DNA of 64,000 bases from Hyphomicrobiales bacterium (lineage in GTDB: Bacteria; Pseudomonadota; Alphaproteobacteria; Rhizobiales; Rhizobiaceae), in the NCBI GenBank assembly GCA_900469345.1, contig UBWZ01000004.1, positions 62,001-126,000 of the forward strand, given 5' to 3'. Of this stretch, positions 35,465 to 44,517 are shown piece after piece (positions within the stretch are counted from its first letter, which is position 1; every line of letters begins with the position of its first letter). The notes below the pieces were generated by a model that made no database searches, was not told the origin of the DNA, and saw only the letters and a program-made list of their open reading frames with translations. The translations under genes were made by a program, and so were the position numbers.

Positions 35465-36943
35465 TCAGGCGGAGCTTGGTGCTGGCCGCATGCCCCGCTT
35501 GCGCACCAGGGCGAGGACCTTGCGCACCAGCGCCATTTCGGTCGCCAGGAAAAGGACACCGTAGAGAACCGCCCCGACGGCTGCCCCGGCAATGACCTGC
35601 AGATAGGGACTGGTCAACTGATCCGAGACGGCATGCAGGAAGAAGCGGACGCCGACGGCCATGATGAAGGACGTGATCATCGAGCGGCTGCTGGTCAAAA
35701 GTCCCCAGCCAAAAGGGATGTTGTCCACCCGGAAGACCGCCCAGGAATAGCCGACCAGGGTGATTGCATTGACGATGCAGAGCCCGATCATGGCATCCAC
35801 GAGATTGCCGTAATAGGCGCCGCCCGCGATGGCGACGGTGGTGGCGATGGCGCGCAGGACGGCCGACCAGAACAGGACGCGGCTGTGCCCGGTGCCCTTG
35901 AGATAGGGAATGAAGGTGCTGCAGGGCGTGATGATCGCCTTCGACAGCGACAGGAGCCCGAGCACCGGCCAGGCATACGCCCATTGCGGGCCGAACAGCA
36001 CCAGCATGGCGGGCTCCGCCACCGCCCAGAGGCCGAACATCGCGGGTGCCAGCACCACCGTCATCGCCTGGGTGCTGAACATCAGCGCTTCAGACCGCCG
36101 CTTGCGGTCGTCGCCCATCAGGCTGAAGGCGGGAAAGAGCACCCCCATCACCGCCGACAACACGATCTGGTTGGGAATGCTCGCGAACCGGTTGGCAGCC
36201 GAATAGGCACCTGCGTCGGCAAGCCCGAGAATGCGGGCGATCACCACCATGGGCGCCTGGAAGGTGACGAAATTCGCCATTTCCGAACCCATAAGACCCG
36301 AAGAATACCGCAGCAGGGGCACGATACGCGCCGGACGGACAACGGCCCGCGGTACGTAGCGGGTGATCGAGTAGAGCCCGACCAGCCGGATGGCGGCGGA
36401 GGAAAACAGCTGTACCACCAGCGCCCAGACGCCGAAGCCGAGCAGCGCCATGCCGAGCGCGACCAGTGCTGCGGTCACTTCCGACACGGTGCTGAGGATC
36501 GCATCCTTGCTGAAATTCATCTCCCGCGCCAACAGCGAATAGGCGACGTCGGCCGTCAGTTGCAGCGGAATGAGCAGCGCCATGATGCGCAGGAGGCCGG
36601 CACTTCCGGGTGCTCCCATCATCGTTCCGAGCGCGTCCGCACCAAAGAAAAGGATCAGCGCCATGGCAACCGCCATGGCCAGGTTCGACCAGAAAACGGT
36701 GTGCACCGTATCGAGGTCGCCGTCCCGATCGACGATCAGCGCGGAGGTCAGACCGGCGCCGCCGATCATCGCCAGGAACTGGACAACCGTCAGCGCAACG
36801 GCTACGGATCCAAAATCTTCGGGCGTCAGCAGTCTTGCCAGAATGGGAACCGTGACAAATTTCAGCCCGAAAGTCGCGGTTTTTGAGAGCACGCTCCAGC
36901 CGACATTTGTCGTGATGGACTTCACGCCTTGAGTTGGAGCCAT
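35465..36943 (-). CDS. exoT: ExoT: succinoglycan flippase (Wzx-type)
   Basis: A 492-residue polysaccharide exporter of the MOP superfamily with 12-14 hydrophobic segments. It starts KSITTNVGWSVLSKTATFGLKFVTVPILARLLTPEDFG, a typical Wzx opening, and has PNQIVLSAVMGVLFPAFS in the middle. It should flip the lipid-linked octasaccharide across the inner membrane before polymerisation. Length fits S. meliloti ExoT. It is transcribed separately from exoH, with a 109-bp region shared with divergent exoW. Confidence 0.92.
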   Translation of the reverse strand: MAPTQGVKSITTNVGWSVLSKTATFGLKFVTVPILARLLTPEDFGSVAVALTVVQFLAMIGGAGLTSALIVDRDGDLDTVHTVFWSNLAMAVAMALILFFGADALGTMMGAPGSAGLLRIMALLIPLQLTADVAYSLLAREMNFSKDAILSTVSEVTAALVALGMALLGFGVWALVVQLFSSAAIRLVGLYSITRYVPRAVVRPARIVPLLRYSSGLMGSEMANFVTFQAPMVVIARILGLADAGAYSAANRFASIPNQIVLSAVMGVLFPAFSLMGDDRKRRSEALMFSTQAMTVVLAPAMFGLWAVAEPAMLVLFGPQWAYAWPVLGLLSLSKAIITPCSTFIPYLKGTGHSRVLFWSAVLRAIATTVAIAGGAYYGNLVDAMIGLCIVNAITLVGYSWAVFRVDNIPFGWGLLTSSRSMITSFIMAVGVRFFLHAVSDQLTSPYLQVIAGAAVGAVLYGVLFLATEMALVRKVLALVRKRGMRPAPSSA

Positions 36944-37052
36944 ATCCTATATCCCGAACTGGAGTATCTCTGAACGCGGCCGTGGCCGCTTTACCTCAAG
37001 GCCTGCCGAAAGTCAGCGGCTTGCAATTCTTGAAAAAAGCAGGGGCGAAAAC

Positions 37053-38021
37053 ATGGCGACATTTACGGTAGTTATTCCATTTTACCAGAGGGAACCCGGC
37101 ATTCTTCGTCGGGCACTGGCATCGGTCTTCGCGCAGACCAACCAGGATTTCGATATCATCATCGTCGACGACGCGTCACCTCTTGCCGCCGATATTGAGC
37201 TGGAAACGATCGATGAGGCGTGGAGATCGCGCATCAACGTCATCCGGCAGCCGAATGGCGGTCCGGGCGGCGCCCGCAACACCGGCCTCGATGCCGTGCC
37301 CGCTACGACGACCTTTGTCGCGCTGCTCGACAGTGACGACATCTGGCTGCCGAACCATCTCGGCAACGCCTTCGAGAGCATGACCCGCTTCGGGGCCGAG
37401 TGCTACTGGGCCTCGATGCAGGCGAGCGACGAGTTCTACTACCATTTCGGCATGGCCGAGCTGGAGAAGACCGAAGGCGGCACCCGGCTTTCCGAGACCC
37501 CGCTGGTGATCGAGATGCCGGATCTCGCCAGTGTCATGCTGAAGAACTGGAGCTTCCTGCACCTGACCTGCATGGTCATGGCAAGACCGGTGTTTGAAAG
37601 CGTCCGCTTCGATCCGACGCTGCGGCTAGCGGCAGAAGACGTGCTGTTCTTCGTCGATTGCATCCTGAAGTCGAAGCGCACCATCCTGTGCGACGAGCCC
37701 GGCGCGGCGCGCGGCATGGGCATCAACATCTTCCACAGCATCGACAACGAGTCGCCCGAGTTCCTGCGCCAGCAGTTCAACACCTGGGTCGCGCTCGACA
37801 CGCTCGAACAGCGTTTCCAGGCCCGCCCGGGCGATGTCGCATCGATCGCCTCCTACAAGAACACTGCCCGGCGGCAAGCGCTATGGAGCCAGGCCGGCCG
37901 CGTCAAGCGCAGGCAGGCGCCGGACTTCGGCCTTCTGGCCCGATGGATCATGCGCGATCCTGCCCTTATTCGTGCCGCCTTCGAGCTCGGTGCCGGAAAA
38001 TTCAGCCGGACCGCGCGCTGA
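37053..38021 (+). CDS. exoW: ExoW: succinoglycan beta-1,3-glucosyltransferase (GT2)
   Basis: A 322-residue GT2 enzyme. It starts FTVVIPFYQREPGILRRALASVFAQTNQDFDIIIVDDASP and has NGGPGGARNTGLDA, ALLDSDDIWLPNHL (the DxD-type motif) and AEDVLFF. It is soluble or peripherally bound. ExoW adds the seventh sugar of the repeat. An AGGGG site precedes the ATG. It is 40 bp upstream of exoV on the same strand and divergent from exoT. The assignment comes from position and length; GT2 paralogues are hard to tell apart by sequence alone. Confidence 0.88.
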   Translation: MATFTVVIPFYQREPGILRRALASVFAQTNQDFDIIIVDDASPLAADIELETIDEAWRSRINVIRQPNGGPGGARNTGLDAVPATTTFVALLDSDDIWLPNHLGNAFESMTRFGAECYWASMQASDEFYYHFGMAELEKTEGGTRLSETPLVIEMPDLASVMLKNWSFLHLTCMVMARPVFESVRFDPTLRLAAEDVLFFVDCILKSKRTILCDEPGAARGMGINIFHSIDNESPEFLRQQFNTWVALDTLEQRFQARPGDVASIASYKNTARRQALWSQAGRVKRRQAPDFGLLARWIMRDPALIRAAFELGAGKFSRTAR

Positions 38022-38061
38022 TCGCGCGGTCGACATCTGCCAAACTTAACGGAGGCCTGCC

Positions 38062-39006
38062 ATGCAACCCTATCACTGGGAATCCCATCACGGCAATTTC
38101 GGCGACGACCTCAACCTCTGGCTCTGGGACTTCTTGCTGCCCGGTTTTCGCGACGTTCACCCGGACACCGTCCTGGTCGGCGTCGGCACGGTTCTCAACC
38201 CTGTCCTCTTGCCGGCGGACCGCAAGAAGCTGGTGATCGGCAGCGGCTACGGTTACGGCGAGGCGCCCAACATCACCACCCCGGACTGGGATGTGCGCTG
38301 CGTCCGCGGCCCGCTGACGGCGGCCAAGCTCGGCCTGCCGCCGGAAAAGGGGATCACCGATCCCGCCGTGATGATCGCCGACATGCCGGAATTCAAGAAC
38401 CTGCCGAAGATCCACAAGAAGACCTTCATCCCACACTGGGAATCGGCGGAATTCGGAATGTGGCCGGCGGTTTGCGAGCCGGTCGGGCTGACCTATCTCG
38501 ATCCGCGCGGCGAGGCCAAGGCGGTCATCCGCCACATTGCCCAGTCCGAGATGATCGTCGCCGAGTCCATGCATGGCGCAATCCTCGCGGATGCCTTCCG
38601 CGTGCCGTGGATCGCCGTGACGACCTCGCGCGCCATCAACAATTTCAAGTGGAGCGACTGGGCAAACTCGGTCAGCGCCCGCTACGAGCCCCGTTATGTG
38701 CCCGTCTCGACGCGCGCCGAAGCGGTCAGAAAGGGCGCCCGTTTCTGGGGCTTGCGGTTCGACAAGGAAGGCGACAAGCCGGCCGCGGCAGCTCCGGCTC
38801 AGACGCATGATGGGGTAATGACGCGCAGCGCCCCGAGCCAGACCGGGCTTCGCGGCATGGCCAAGCAGGCGCTTGCCGCTCCCTCCATCCTGGCGCTCTG
38901 GCAGGCCAGCCGCACCGAGCCGCATCTCAGCCCGGACGGCGCGCTCGAAACCAAAAAGCAGATGTTCCGCGACGTGATCGACGGCGTCCGCCGCGACTAT
39001 CTGTGA
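38062..39006 (+). CDS. exoV: ExoV: succinoglycan pyruvyltransferase (ketalase)
   Basis: A 314-residue polysaccharide pyruvyl transferase. It has the family opening WESHHGNFGDDLNLWLWDFLLP, VGVGTVLN, VRGPLTAAKLGLP and AESMHGAILADAFRVPW (the conserved histidine-containing loop). It adds the 4,6-ketal pyruvate to the terminal glucose, using phosphoenolpyruvate. A good GGAGG site lies 7 bases before the ATG at 38062. The stop codon is separated from the convergent exoU stop by only one base. Confidence 0.92.
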   Translation: MQPYHWESHHGNFGDDLNLWLWDFLLPGFRDVHPDTVLVGVGTVLNPVLLPADRKKLVIGSGYGYGEAPNITTPDWDVRCVRGPLTAAKLGLPPEKGITDPAVMIADMPEFKNLPKIHKKTFIPHWESAEFGMWPAVCEPVGLTYLDPRGEAKAVIRHIAQSEMIVAESMHGAILADAFRVPWIAVTTSRAINNFKWSDWANSVSARYEPRYVPVSTRAEAVRKGARFWGLRFDKEGDKPAAAAPAQTHDGVMTRSAPSQTGLRGMAKQALAAPSILALWQASRTEPHLSPDGALETKKQMFRDVIDGVRRDYL

Positions 39007-39007
39007 C

Positions 39008-40012
39008 CTACTGCTGACGGGCGGGAACGCCCGTCAGCAGATACCGTACGCTCGCGGGTGGCGCGCCCGAACCATGGTTTTCGCCCCGCGCCGCATCCAG
39101 CTTGTCGAGAAAAATGCCCCGGGCGACCGGCACGATGTGCTGCGGCCGGGCGATCAGCCGGCGGATTGCGCCCGGATAGCCTGATTGCGCCTTCGTATCC
39201 AGGAACGCCCGGTGCTCGTAGCGTTCGCGGATATGATCGCGGTGCCGGGTGATGACCTCACGGGCCGGTTCCGACAGCGTGCTGTCGGCCATGATCGCCT
39301 CGTCAGCCTCGTAAAGCATGCGCAGGTCGTCCGTCCTGTGACGGCTGCTGAGGGAATCGTGCCGCACCACGGCCCCGTAGCCGCAATGCTCGATCACCTT
39401 GTAGCGCGCCCCCTTGGCGAGCGCACGAAGATAGAGATCGTAATCCTCCCCCAGTCGCAGCTTCTCGTCGTAGCGGATGGCATGTTCGTCGAGAAAAGCC
39501 CGCCGCATGACGGGTTTCAGGAAGCCCACCTCGCCGCGCGGCTTGCCGCGCTCGGAGATGTTGCCCTCGACAAAATCGACGAGCGAAATGGTGCGTGGGC
39601 GCGCCTCGAAGCGCTCTGGAACGGCGAGCGCTTCCGGATCGGCGATAAATGCGATGTTGTCGGCGAGAAGGTCCCAGCCCTCTTCGGAGAGCATTGCGGC
39701 AAACCGCCCGGGAAAGAAGAAGTCGTCGGCATCGAGAATGGCGATCAGCGGCGCCTGCGATGCGGCAATGGCGGCATTGCGGGCCGCGGACGGCCCCCTG
39801 TTCTCGGCAAATGCCAGGATCTTGAGCCGCTGCGACCCGTCATCGGCGCCCTTCGCAACCTCCGACGTGCGGTCGCTCGAACCGTCGTCCACCACGATGA
39901 CCTCGCTGACAAGGCTTTCGGCAAGCGCCGACCGGACCGCCTTGGCGATTGTATCGGCAGCATTCTTGGCGGCGATGATGACGCAGATTGTGGGGACGGA
40001 TGACTGGGCCAT
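39008..40012 (-). CDS. exoU: ExoU: succinoglycan beta-1,6-glucosyltransferase (GT2)
   Basis: A 334-residue GT2 enzyme with VIIAAKNAADTIAKAV, VIVVDDGSSDRTSEV, NRGPSAARNAAIAAS, AILDADDFFFPGRF and LGEDYDLYLRAL. ExoU adds the sixth sugar. It closely resembles exoO in layout, suggesting an old duplication. A GGAGAG site precedes the ATG at 40012. The last ten codons encode a 13-bp perfect hairpin shared with the convergent exoV end. Confidence 0.9.
   Translation of the reverse strand: MAQSSVPTICVIIAAKNAADTIAKAVRSALAESLVSEVIVVDDGSSDRTSEVAKGADDGSQRLKILAFAENRGPSAARNAAIAASQAPLIAILDADDFFFPGRFAAMLSEEGWDLLADNIAFIADPEALAVPERFEARPRTISLVDFVEGNISERGKPRGEVGFLKPVMRRAFLDEHAIRYDEKLRLGEDYDLYLRALAKGARYKVIEHCGYGAVVRHDSLSSRHRTDDLRMLYEADEAIMADSTLSEPAREVITRHRDHIRERYEHRAFLDTKAQSGYPGAIRRLIARPQHIVPVARGIFLDKLDAARGENHGSGAPPASVRYLLTGVPARQQ
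39011..39040. terminator. Perfect hairpin at the exoV/exoU convergent junction
   Basis: CTGCTGACGGGCG pairs perfectly with CGCCCGTCAGCAG around a GGAA loop. The stem lies inside the last codons of exoU and directly after the exoV stop. There is no U-tract on either side, so it may be a 3'-end stabiliser or transcription block for exoV rather than a normal intrinsic terminator. Confidence 0.45.
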
Positions 40013-40130
40013 GCATGCTCTCCATCGTTTTGATCGATGACTATGAGCGCAGGAACATGGCTCTCATGTGAAGCCGGGTCAAAAGAAAATCCGCTTTGAC
40101 CCGCTCGGCTGGGCCATTGCCAGCCGGCGT

Positions 40131-40421
40131 CTAGTGGTCGCGGGCGGAAAAATTGCGGGCTGTCGTCGTCCCGATCTCGTCGCGCGGCTCCCTCTCGAGG
40201 CTCCGGAGCAGGAGAGATTCGCGAGCCGGGTTGCCCTCGACGCGGAGCTTCTCGCGGCGAACGAGAAAGAGGACGCAAACGAAGTATCCCGCCTGGATCA
40301 GCAGAGCACAGATCATCGTCTGCACAACAGCTGTCAGAACCGACCCGTGAATGACGTAGGTCGACACGGCGAATACGATCAAAACGGCCAACATGCTAAC
40401 AAGGACGCGTGGCGCGTACAT
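40131..40421 (-). CDS. exoX: ExoX: small membrane repressor of exopolysaccharide synthesis
   Basis: A 96-residue protein with two hydrophobic segments (about 6-24 and 29-54: VLVSMLAVLIVFAVSTYVI and VVQTMICALLIQAGYFVCVL) and a charged cytoplasmic tail. ExoX/Psi-type proteins reduce exopolysaccharide by acting post-transcriptionally on ExoY. The start at 40421 has a GGGAGG 7 bases upstream; 41 more in-frame codons before it have no hydrophobic pattern and are leader sequence. It is divergent from exoY across 729 bp. Confidence 0.88.
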   Translation of the reverse strand: MYAPRVLVSMLAVLIVFAVSTYVIHGSVLTAVVQTMICALLIQAGYFVCVLFLVRREKLRVEGNPARESLLLRSLEREPRDEIGTTTARNFSARDH

Positions 40422-41150
40422 TACACTTCCTCCCGAACAGCCTTTGTTGTTCAGCGCTATGTTTTTTACAGGCTCCTCTTCTGCGCACTTTAAGCGAACC
40501 TGCGAGAAGAAGATAGACATTACCATCTTCGATAGGTCCCTCACATTGAAACTTCGTAACGTTTGCGCAGCTCCTCGAACCCTCCGTAGATTAACCTAAA
40601 CCCTTTCTTACCAAAATACCACAATTAGAATGTCACAATGTTGCCACCTTGTGGCGGCGTTCGCCCTGATCGGACGACGGCGCCCTCCATCGGCTCCCGC
40701 AGACCGCAAAATTCAATCAACTTTTATTACAAAGGTCACGCATTACCGGTTTGGGCTTTCGCACCGCAACATTGTATTGCAGTGCAACAGGAGCAGGCCT
40801 TTGGTCCTACCCGCAAGCTACTTTGGCCCCCCTTTCAAGAACGCATCGCAAGTTTCAGCTGCACCGCCGGGCGGACGATACATGCCACCCGGAGGTGACC
40901 ACAAGCGGTTATTAGATCTGCGGAGGGCGTTACGAATCGATTTAAGTATTCGTTGAGCGAACTACTCGGCTTTGACGAGCATCGGCCGAGAGGGATGGCC
41001 ACCGTAAGGGCGGTCAACCCCCGGGGGGCCGGGTACAGCGATAAAAATTCACTGGCATCAAATTACGAACACAGACTTATTATCATATTGCACATGCAAA
41101 GACGCGCCTCACAGGCACCGACTATCGCAAAACAAAATGGAGTCTTCTCT
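40422..41150. promoter_or_regulatory. Long exoX-exoY regulatory region (729 bp)
   Basis: I find no supported gene in this stretch. It is AT-richer than its surroundings, with many A/T runs, for example around 40590-40640 and 41040-41100. Two inverted elements share a TGCA core: TTGCA-G-TGCAA at 40777-40787 and TTGCA-CA-TGCAA at 41088-41099. A small hairpin GCCAC-CTT-GTGGC lies near 40647. In S. meliloti the corresponding region is the main control point of succinoglycan synthesis, bound by MucR and responding to ExoS/ChvI. Whether those sites exist here cannot be told by eye. Confidence 0.6.
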
Positions 41151-41831
41151 ATGAAGTCAGCGACACGCTCGGCAGGTACGCCGTTTGTCAAGTCCGATCA
41201 GACCCCCGCGGCACTGCCGATCGGTGGGCTGGTCAAGCGCAGCTTCGATTTCACAGCTGCGCTTTGCGCCCTCATCGTTTTCAGCCCCATCTTCATGATG
41301 ATCATGGCGCTGGTAAAATACGGGGACAATGGACCGGCATTTTATGGGCATACTCGCATCGGCCACAACGGCCGGCCGTTCAAATGCCTCAAGTTCAGGA
41401 CCATGGCTACCAATGGTGACGAACTGTTGCGGAACTATCTTCGGGACAATCCCGAGGCAGCAGATGAGTGGCGCAAGACGCGCAAGCTCAAGGACGATCC
41501 TCGTGTGACGATCGTCGGCAAGATTCTGCGCAAGCTGAGCCTTGACGAACTCCCGCAGCTTCTCAACATTCTGCGTGGAGAAATGAGCGTTGTTGGCCCC
41601 CGTCCGGTGGTCGACGACGAACTGAAGGTCTATGACAGCTTCGCCGTTTACTACCTGCGTACCCGGCCGGGTCTTACCGGTCTGTGGCAGATCAGCGGCC
41701 GCAATGACGTCTCCTACGAGAGCCGCATCGCGTACGACACACAGTATGTTCAGAACTGGTCGCTCTTCCAGGACATTGCCATCATCGTCAAGACGATCCC
41801 GGCAGTGTGCTTCGCCCGCGGCAGCTACTGA
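41151..41831 (+). CDS. exoY: ExoY: galactosyl-1-phosphate transferase initiating succinoglycan
   Basis: A 226-residue polyprenyl-phosphate hexose-1-phosphate transferase (WcaJ/PglC superfamily), the same length as I remember for S. meliloti ExoY. It has one N-terminal reentrant/TM segment (SFDFTAALCALIVFSPIFMMIMALV), then FYGHTRIGHNGRPFKCLKFRTM, KLSLDELPQLLNILRGEMSVVGPRP and RPGLTGLWQISGRN. It transfers galactose 1-phosphate to undecaprenyl phosphate, the first step. The ATG at 41151 (MKSATRSAG) is chosen by alignment to the family and a GGAG 8 bases upstream; the frame is open further but is promoter. Confidence 0.95.
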   Translation: MKSATRSAGTPFVKSDQTPAALPIGGLVKRSFDFTAALCALIVFSPIFMMIMALVKYGDNGPAFYGHTRIGHNGRPFKCLKFRTMATNGDELLRNYLRDNPEAADEWRKTRKLKDDPRVTIVGKILRKLSLDELPQLLNILRGEMSVVGPRPVVDDELKVYDSFAVYYLRTRPGLTGLWQISGRNDVSYESRIAYDTQYVQNWSLFQDIAIIVKTIPAVCFARGSY

Positions 41832-41926
41832 CATCCATTCCGGGCACAAGCGCCCGGCCTGATCAAATAATGCATTTGCCAAAGGCCGCCCGATCCCGGT
41901 CGGCATGGCGATTGAGAGAGATGTTC

Positions 41927-43183
41927 ATGCGCAAGAACCTTGCATCAGCGGGGCGTGTGACTGCCAGCTTCCTGTTGGCGGCCACCGTTTTGTCCGTTTC
42001 CACCGGCGCGTCCGGCGCAGCGGAAGGGCCCTACAAGCTCGGTGTCATGGATAAGCTGCGGATCCGCGTTGCCGAATGGCAGCCGGCCGACGGCAGCATC
42101 AAGAACTGGGATGTGGTCGGCGGCGAGTACACCGTCGGCCCCTCGGGCGCGATCTCCATCCCCTTCCTTGGCGACCTGCCGGCGGCAGGAAAGACGACCG
42201 CCGAAGTGGCGGGCGAAATCGGCGAGGAACTGCGCACGAAATTTGCCTTGCGCAACCTCCCCTCGGCCTCCGTCGAGGTTGCGGAATTCCGTCCCGTCTT
42301 TCTGGCGGGCGACGTCGACAAGCCCGGCGAATACCCCTTTTCGCCGCGCCTCACCGTCTTGAAGGCGCTGTCGCTGGCGGGCGGGCTGAAAAGGTCCGAG
42401 GCAGGCCAGCGCTTTGCCCGCGATTTCCTGAACGCCCAGGGTGAGGCTGCGGTCTACGATTCGCAGCGTGCCCGGTTGATCGCCCGTCGCGCCCGCCTTC
42501 TGGCGGAAGTGAAAGACGCCAAGCAGATCGAGATGCCCGCCGAGCTCGCCGGTTTCAAGAACGCGCAGCAACTGCTCGAAAGCGAAGCGTCGCTGATGAA
42601 GTCGCGGCGCGACCGCTACGAACTTCAGTTGAAGGCATTGGCCGATCTGCGTTCGCTTCTAGAGAGCGAGGTGCAGTCGCTTGCCCAAAAGACCGAGACG
42701 CAGAAGCGCCAGCTGGAAATTGCCAGCGACTCGCGCGACAAGATGTCGAAGCTGACCGAGCAGGGCATCACCAACAATAACCGGCTGATTACGCTCGAAG
42801 AGCGCACCGCCGACATCCAGACGAGCCTTCTCGACATCGACACCAACGCCCTCCAGGCCAAGCAGTCGATCAGCAAGGCCGACCAGGACGAAATCAACAT
42901 CCGCAATGACTGGGTCGCCCAGCGTGCGCGTGAATTGCAGGACACCGAAGGCGATCTCGAAAAGCTCGGCCTGCAGCTCTCGACCAGCCAGCAGCTGATG
43001 ACCGAGGCTCTCGCCCAGTCCGCGGAGGCGCTCAAGTTCGACCCCAACCGCCAGGCTGCCAACATCAAGTACACCGTGGTGCGCGACGCTGGCGACGGAC
43101 CGAAAGAGGTATCCGTCGACGAGAACACCCAGCTGCAGCCGGGCGATGTGGTAAAGGTGACCTCAGAACTCCTCATGCAGTAA
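41927..43183 (+). CDS. exoF: ExoF: outer-membrane-directed polysaccharide export protein
   Basis: A 418-residue Wza-type protein. A signal peptide ends near GASGAAEG (about residue 30). A Poly_export domain (GVMDKLRIRVAEW...GGEYTVGPSGAISIPFLGDL) and a SLBB-like repeat (AGDVDKPGEYPFSPRLTVLKALSLAGG) follow. A long coiled coil (about 185-360) is unlike E. coli Wza but typical for ExoF/PssN relatives. The ATG at 41927 has GAGAGAG at a better distance than the ATG six bases earlier. A 6-bp hairpin (41840-41857) separates it from exoY, possibly altering expression between the two. Confidence 0.92.
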   Translation: MRKNLASAGRVTASFLLAATVLSVSTGASGAAEGPYKLGVMDKLRIRVAEWQPADGSIKNWDVVGGEYTVGPSGAISIPFLGDLPAAGKTTAEVAGEIGEELRTKFALRNLPSASVEVAEFRPVFLAGDVDKPGEYPFSPRLTVLKALSLAGGLKRSEAGQRFARDFLNAQGEAAVYDSQRARLIARRARLLAEVKDAKQIEMPAELAGFKNAQQLLESEASLMKSRRDRYELQLKALADLRSLLESEVQSLAQKTETQKRQLEIASDSRDKMSKLTEQGITNNNRLITLEERTADIQTSLLDIDTNALQAKQSISKADQDEINIRNDWVAQRARELQDTEGDLEKLGLQLSTSQQLMTEALAQSAEALKFDPNRQAANIKYTVVRDAGDGPKEVSVDENTQLQPGDVVKVTSELLMQ

Positions 43184-43193
43184 GGACTGCCTG

Positions 43194-44471
43194 ATGAAGA
43201 TTGCGAGCTCGAGTTTCATCGATCCCAACCGCAACCACCTCTATGCGATGGCGGCGGTCGCACTCTCGTTCTTCGTGTTCGCCTATTCCAGCCGCTTCGG
43301 CCAGATCTCCATCCTCGCCTATTACGGCGCCTGGTTCCTGCTGGTCCTGGTCAACTACCGCCGGGCGCTCGGCAGCTACGGCAAATATCTCTGGATCTTC
43401 AGCTTCGCGCTCGTCTGTTTCGTGTCTGCCTTCTGGTCGCCGGCGTTCGGCGTCTCGCTGCGCACCGCGATCCAGTACCTGACCCACATTGTCTGCGCGC
43501 TGATCGCCATGCGGGCGGTCAGCATGGAGAACCTCAACAAGGGGGCCGTCCTCGGCGTCGGCCTGGTGCTTGCCTATTCCATCGTCTTCGGCAACTACCT
43601 GTTCGATTCCATAGATGGCACCTTCGGCTTCGTCGGCGCCTTTTCCTCGAAAAACCAGCTCGGCTTCTTTGCCTCGCTGGGCATATTCTTCTGCTACACG
43701 AGCCTGGTCGTGTTCCGTCTCGGGCGGCTCTGGCTGCCGGTCATCGGCGTCGTCACGCTGCTCTCCGCCTACTGCCTGTACGCATCGCAGTCCGCCACTT
43801 CGGTGATCACCACGGTCGGCATCGTGGCGCTTTGCCTCGGCCTGCAGTCGTTCATGATCTTTTCGCCGCGCCACCGCCGCATGTTCTTTGCAGCCGCGCT
43901 CGTGCTCGGCATCGGCGCTGTGGTCGGCGGGCTGCAGTTCGGCGCCATGGACGCCATCCTCGGCGTGTTCGGCAAGGATTCGACGCTCACCGGCCGAACC
44001 TATCTCTGGCAGCAGGGCATCGCCATCGCCCAGCAATCGCCGTGGCTTGGTATCGGCTACCAGGGCTTCTGGGTGCCGGGCTTCGCCGACGCGGAGCGGC
44101 TCTGGGACGATTTCGGCATCGCCGGCAAGAGCGGCTTCCACTTCCACAACACCTATATCGAGACCACCGTGGAAACCGGCATCATTGGCGTCCTGACGCT
44201 CGTCTCCATCCTGCTGACGACCCTGATCGGCCATCTCAAGCGGCTTCTGACCTATGAGGTCACTCCCGATTCCCTGGCCCTGTTCGGGCTGGCGAGCCTT
44301 CTGCTGATCCGCTCGTTTGTCGAGATCGACATCCTCAACCCCTATCAGGTCGGATCTTTCCTGTTCTACTTCGCGGCGGGGAGACTTGCGATTGCGCCGG
44401 TCCAGGCGACCGCCCGGTTGCGCCCTGCGGCGACAAGAGCCGCGCCGGTCGGCCTGCAGGCGCGTTTCTGA
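43194..44471 (+). CDS. exoQ: ExoQ: succinoglycan polymerase (Wzy-type)
   Basis: A 425-residue integral membrane protein with about ten to twelve hydrophobic segments. The O-antigen ligase/Wzy signature is in the periplasmic loop LTGRTYLWQQGIAIAQQSPWLGIGYQGFW...FHFHNTYIETTVETGIIG. It joins flipped octasaccharides into high-molecular-weight succinoglycan together with ExoP and ExoT. Its ATG is 10 bp after exoF, with AAGGA overlapping the exoF end, so translation is coupled. Position and length agree with S. meliloti ExoQ. Confidence 0.93.
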   Translation: MKIASSSFIDPNRNHLYAMAAVALSFFVFAYSSRFGQISILAYYGAWFLLVLVNYRRALGSYGKYLWIFSFALVCFVSAFWSPAFGVSLRTAIQYLTHIVCALIAMRAVSMENLNKGAVLGVGLVLAYSIVFGNYLFDSIDGTFGFVGAFSSKNQLGFFASLGIFFCYTSLVVFRLGRLWLPVIGVVTLLSAYCLYASQSATSVITTVGIVALCLGLQSFMIFSPRHRRMFFAAALVLGIGAVVGGLQFGAMDAILGVFGKDSTLTGRTYLWQQGIAIAQQSPWLGIGYQGFWVPGFADAERLWDDFGIAGKSGFHFHNTYIETTVETGIIGVLTLVSILLTTLIGHLKRLLTYEVTPDSLALFGLASLLLIRSFVEIDILNPYQVGSFLFYFAAGRLAIAPVQATARLRPAATRAAPVGLQARF

Positions 44472-44517
44472 CCGCGAACGCACGAGCCCCATGCCTTCGG
44501 GCGGAGACACACGCATC

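Noticed and set aside
40422..40544. N-terminal extension of exoX by 41 codons
   Set aside because: The shorter start has a GGGAGG site and gives the normal ExoX size; the extension looks like leader DNA.
40560..41100. CRISPR array or tandem repeat in the exoX-exoY gap
   Set aside because: No regularly spaced direct repeats are visible; only short inverted elements and A/T runs.
40953..41150. N-terminal extension of exoY by 66 codons
   Set aside because: The start at 41151 gives 226 residues with the family N-terminus; the extension lies in the AT-rich promoter region.
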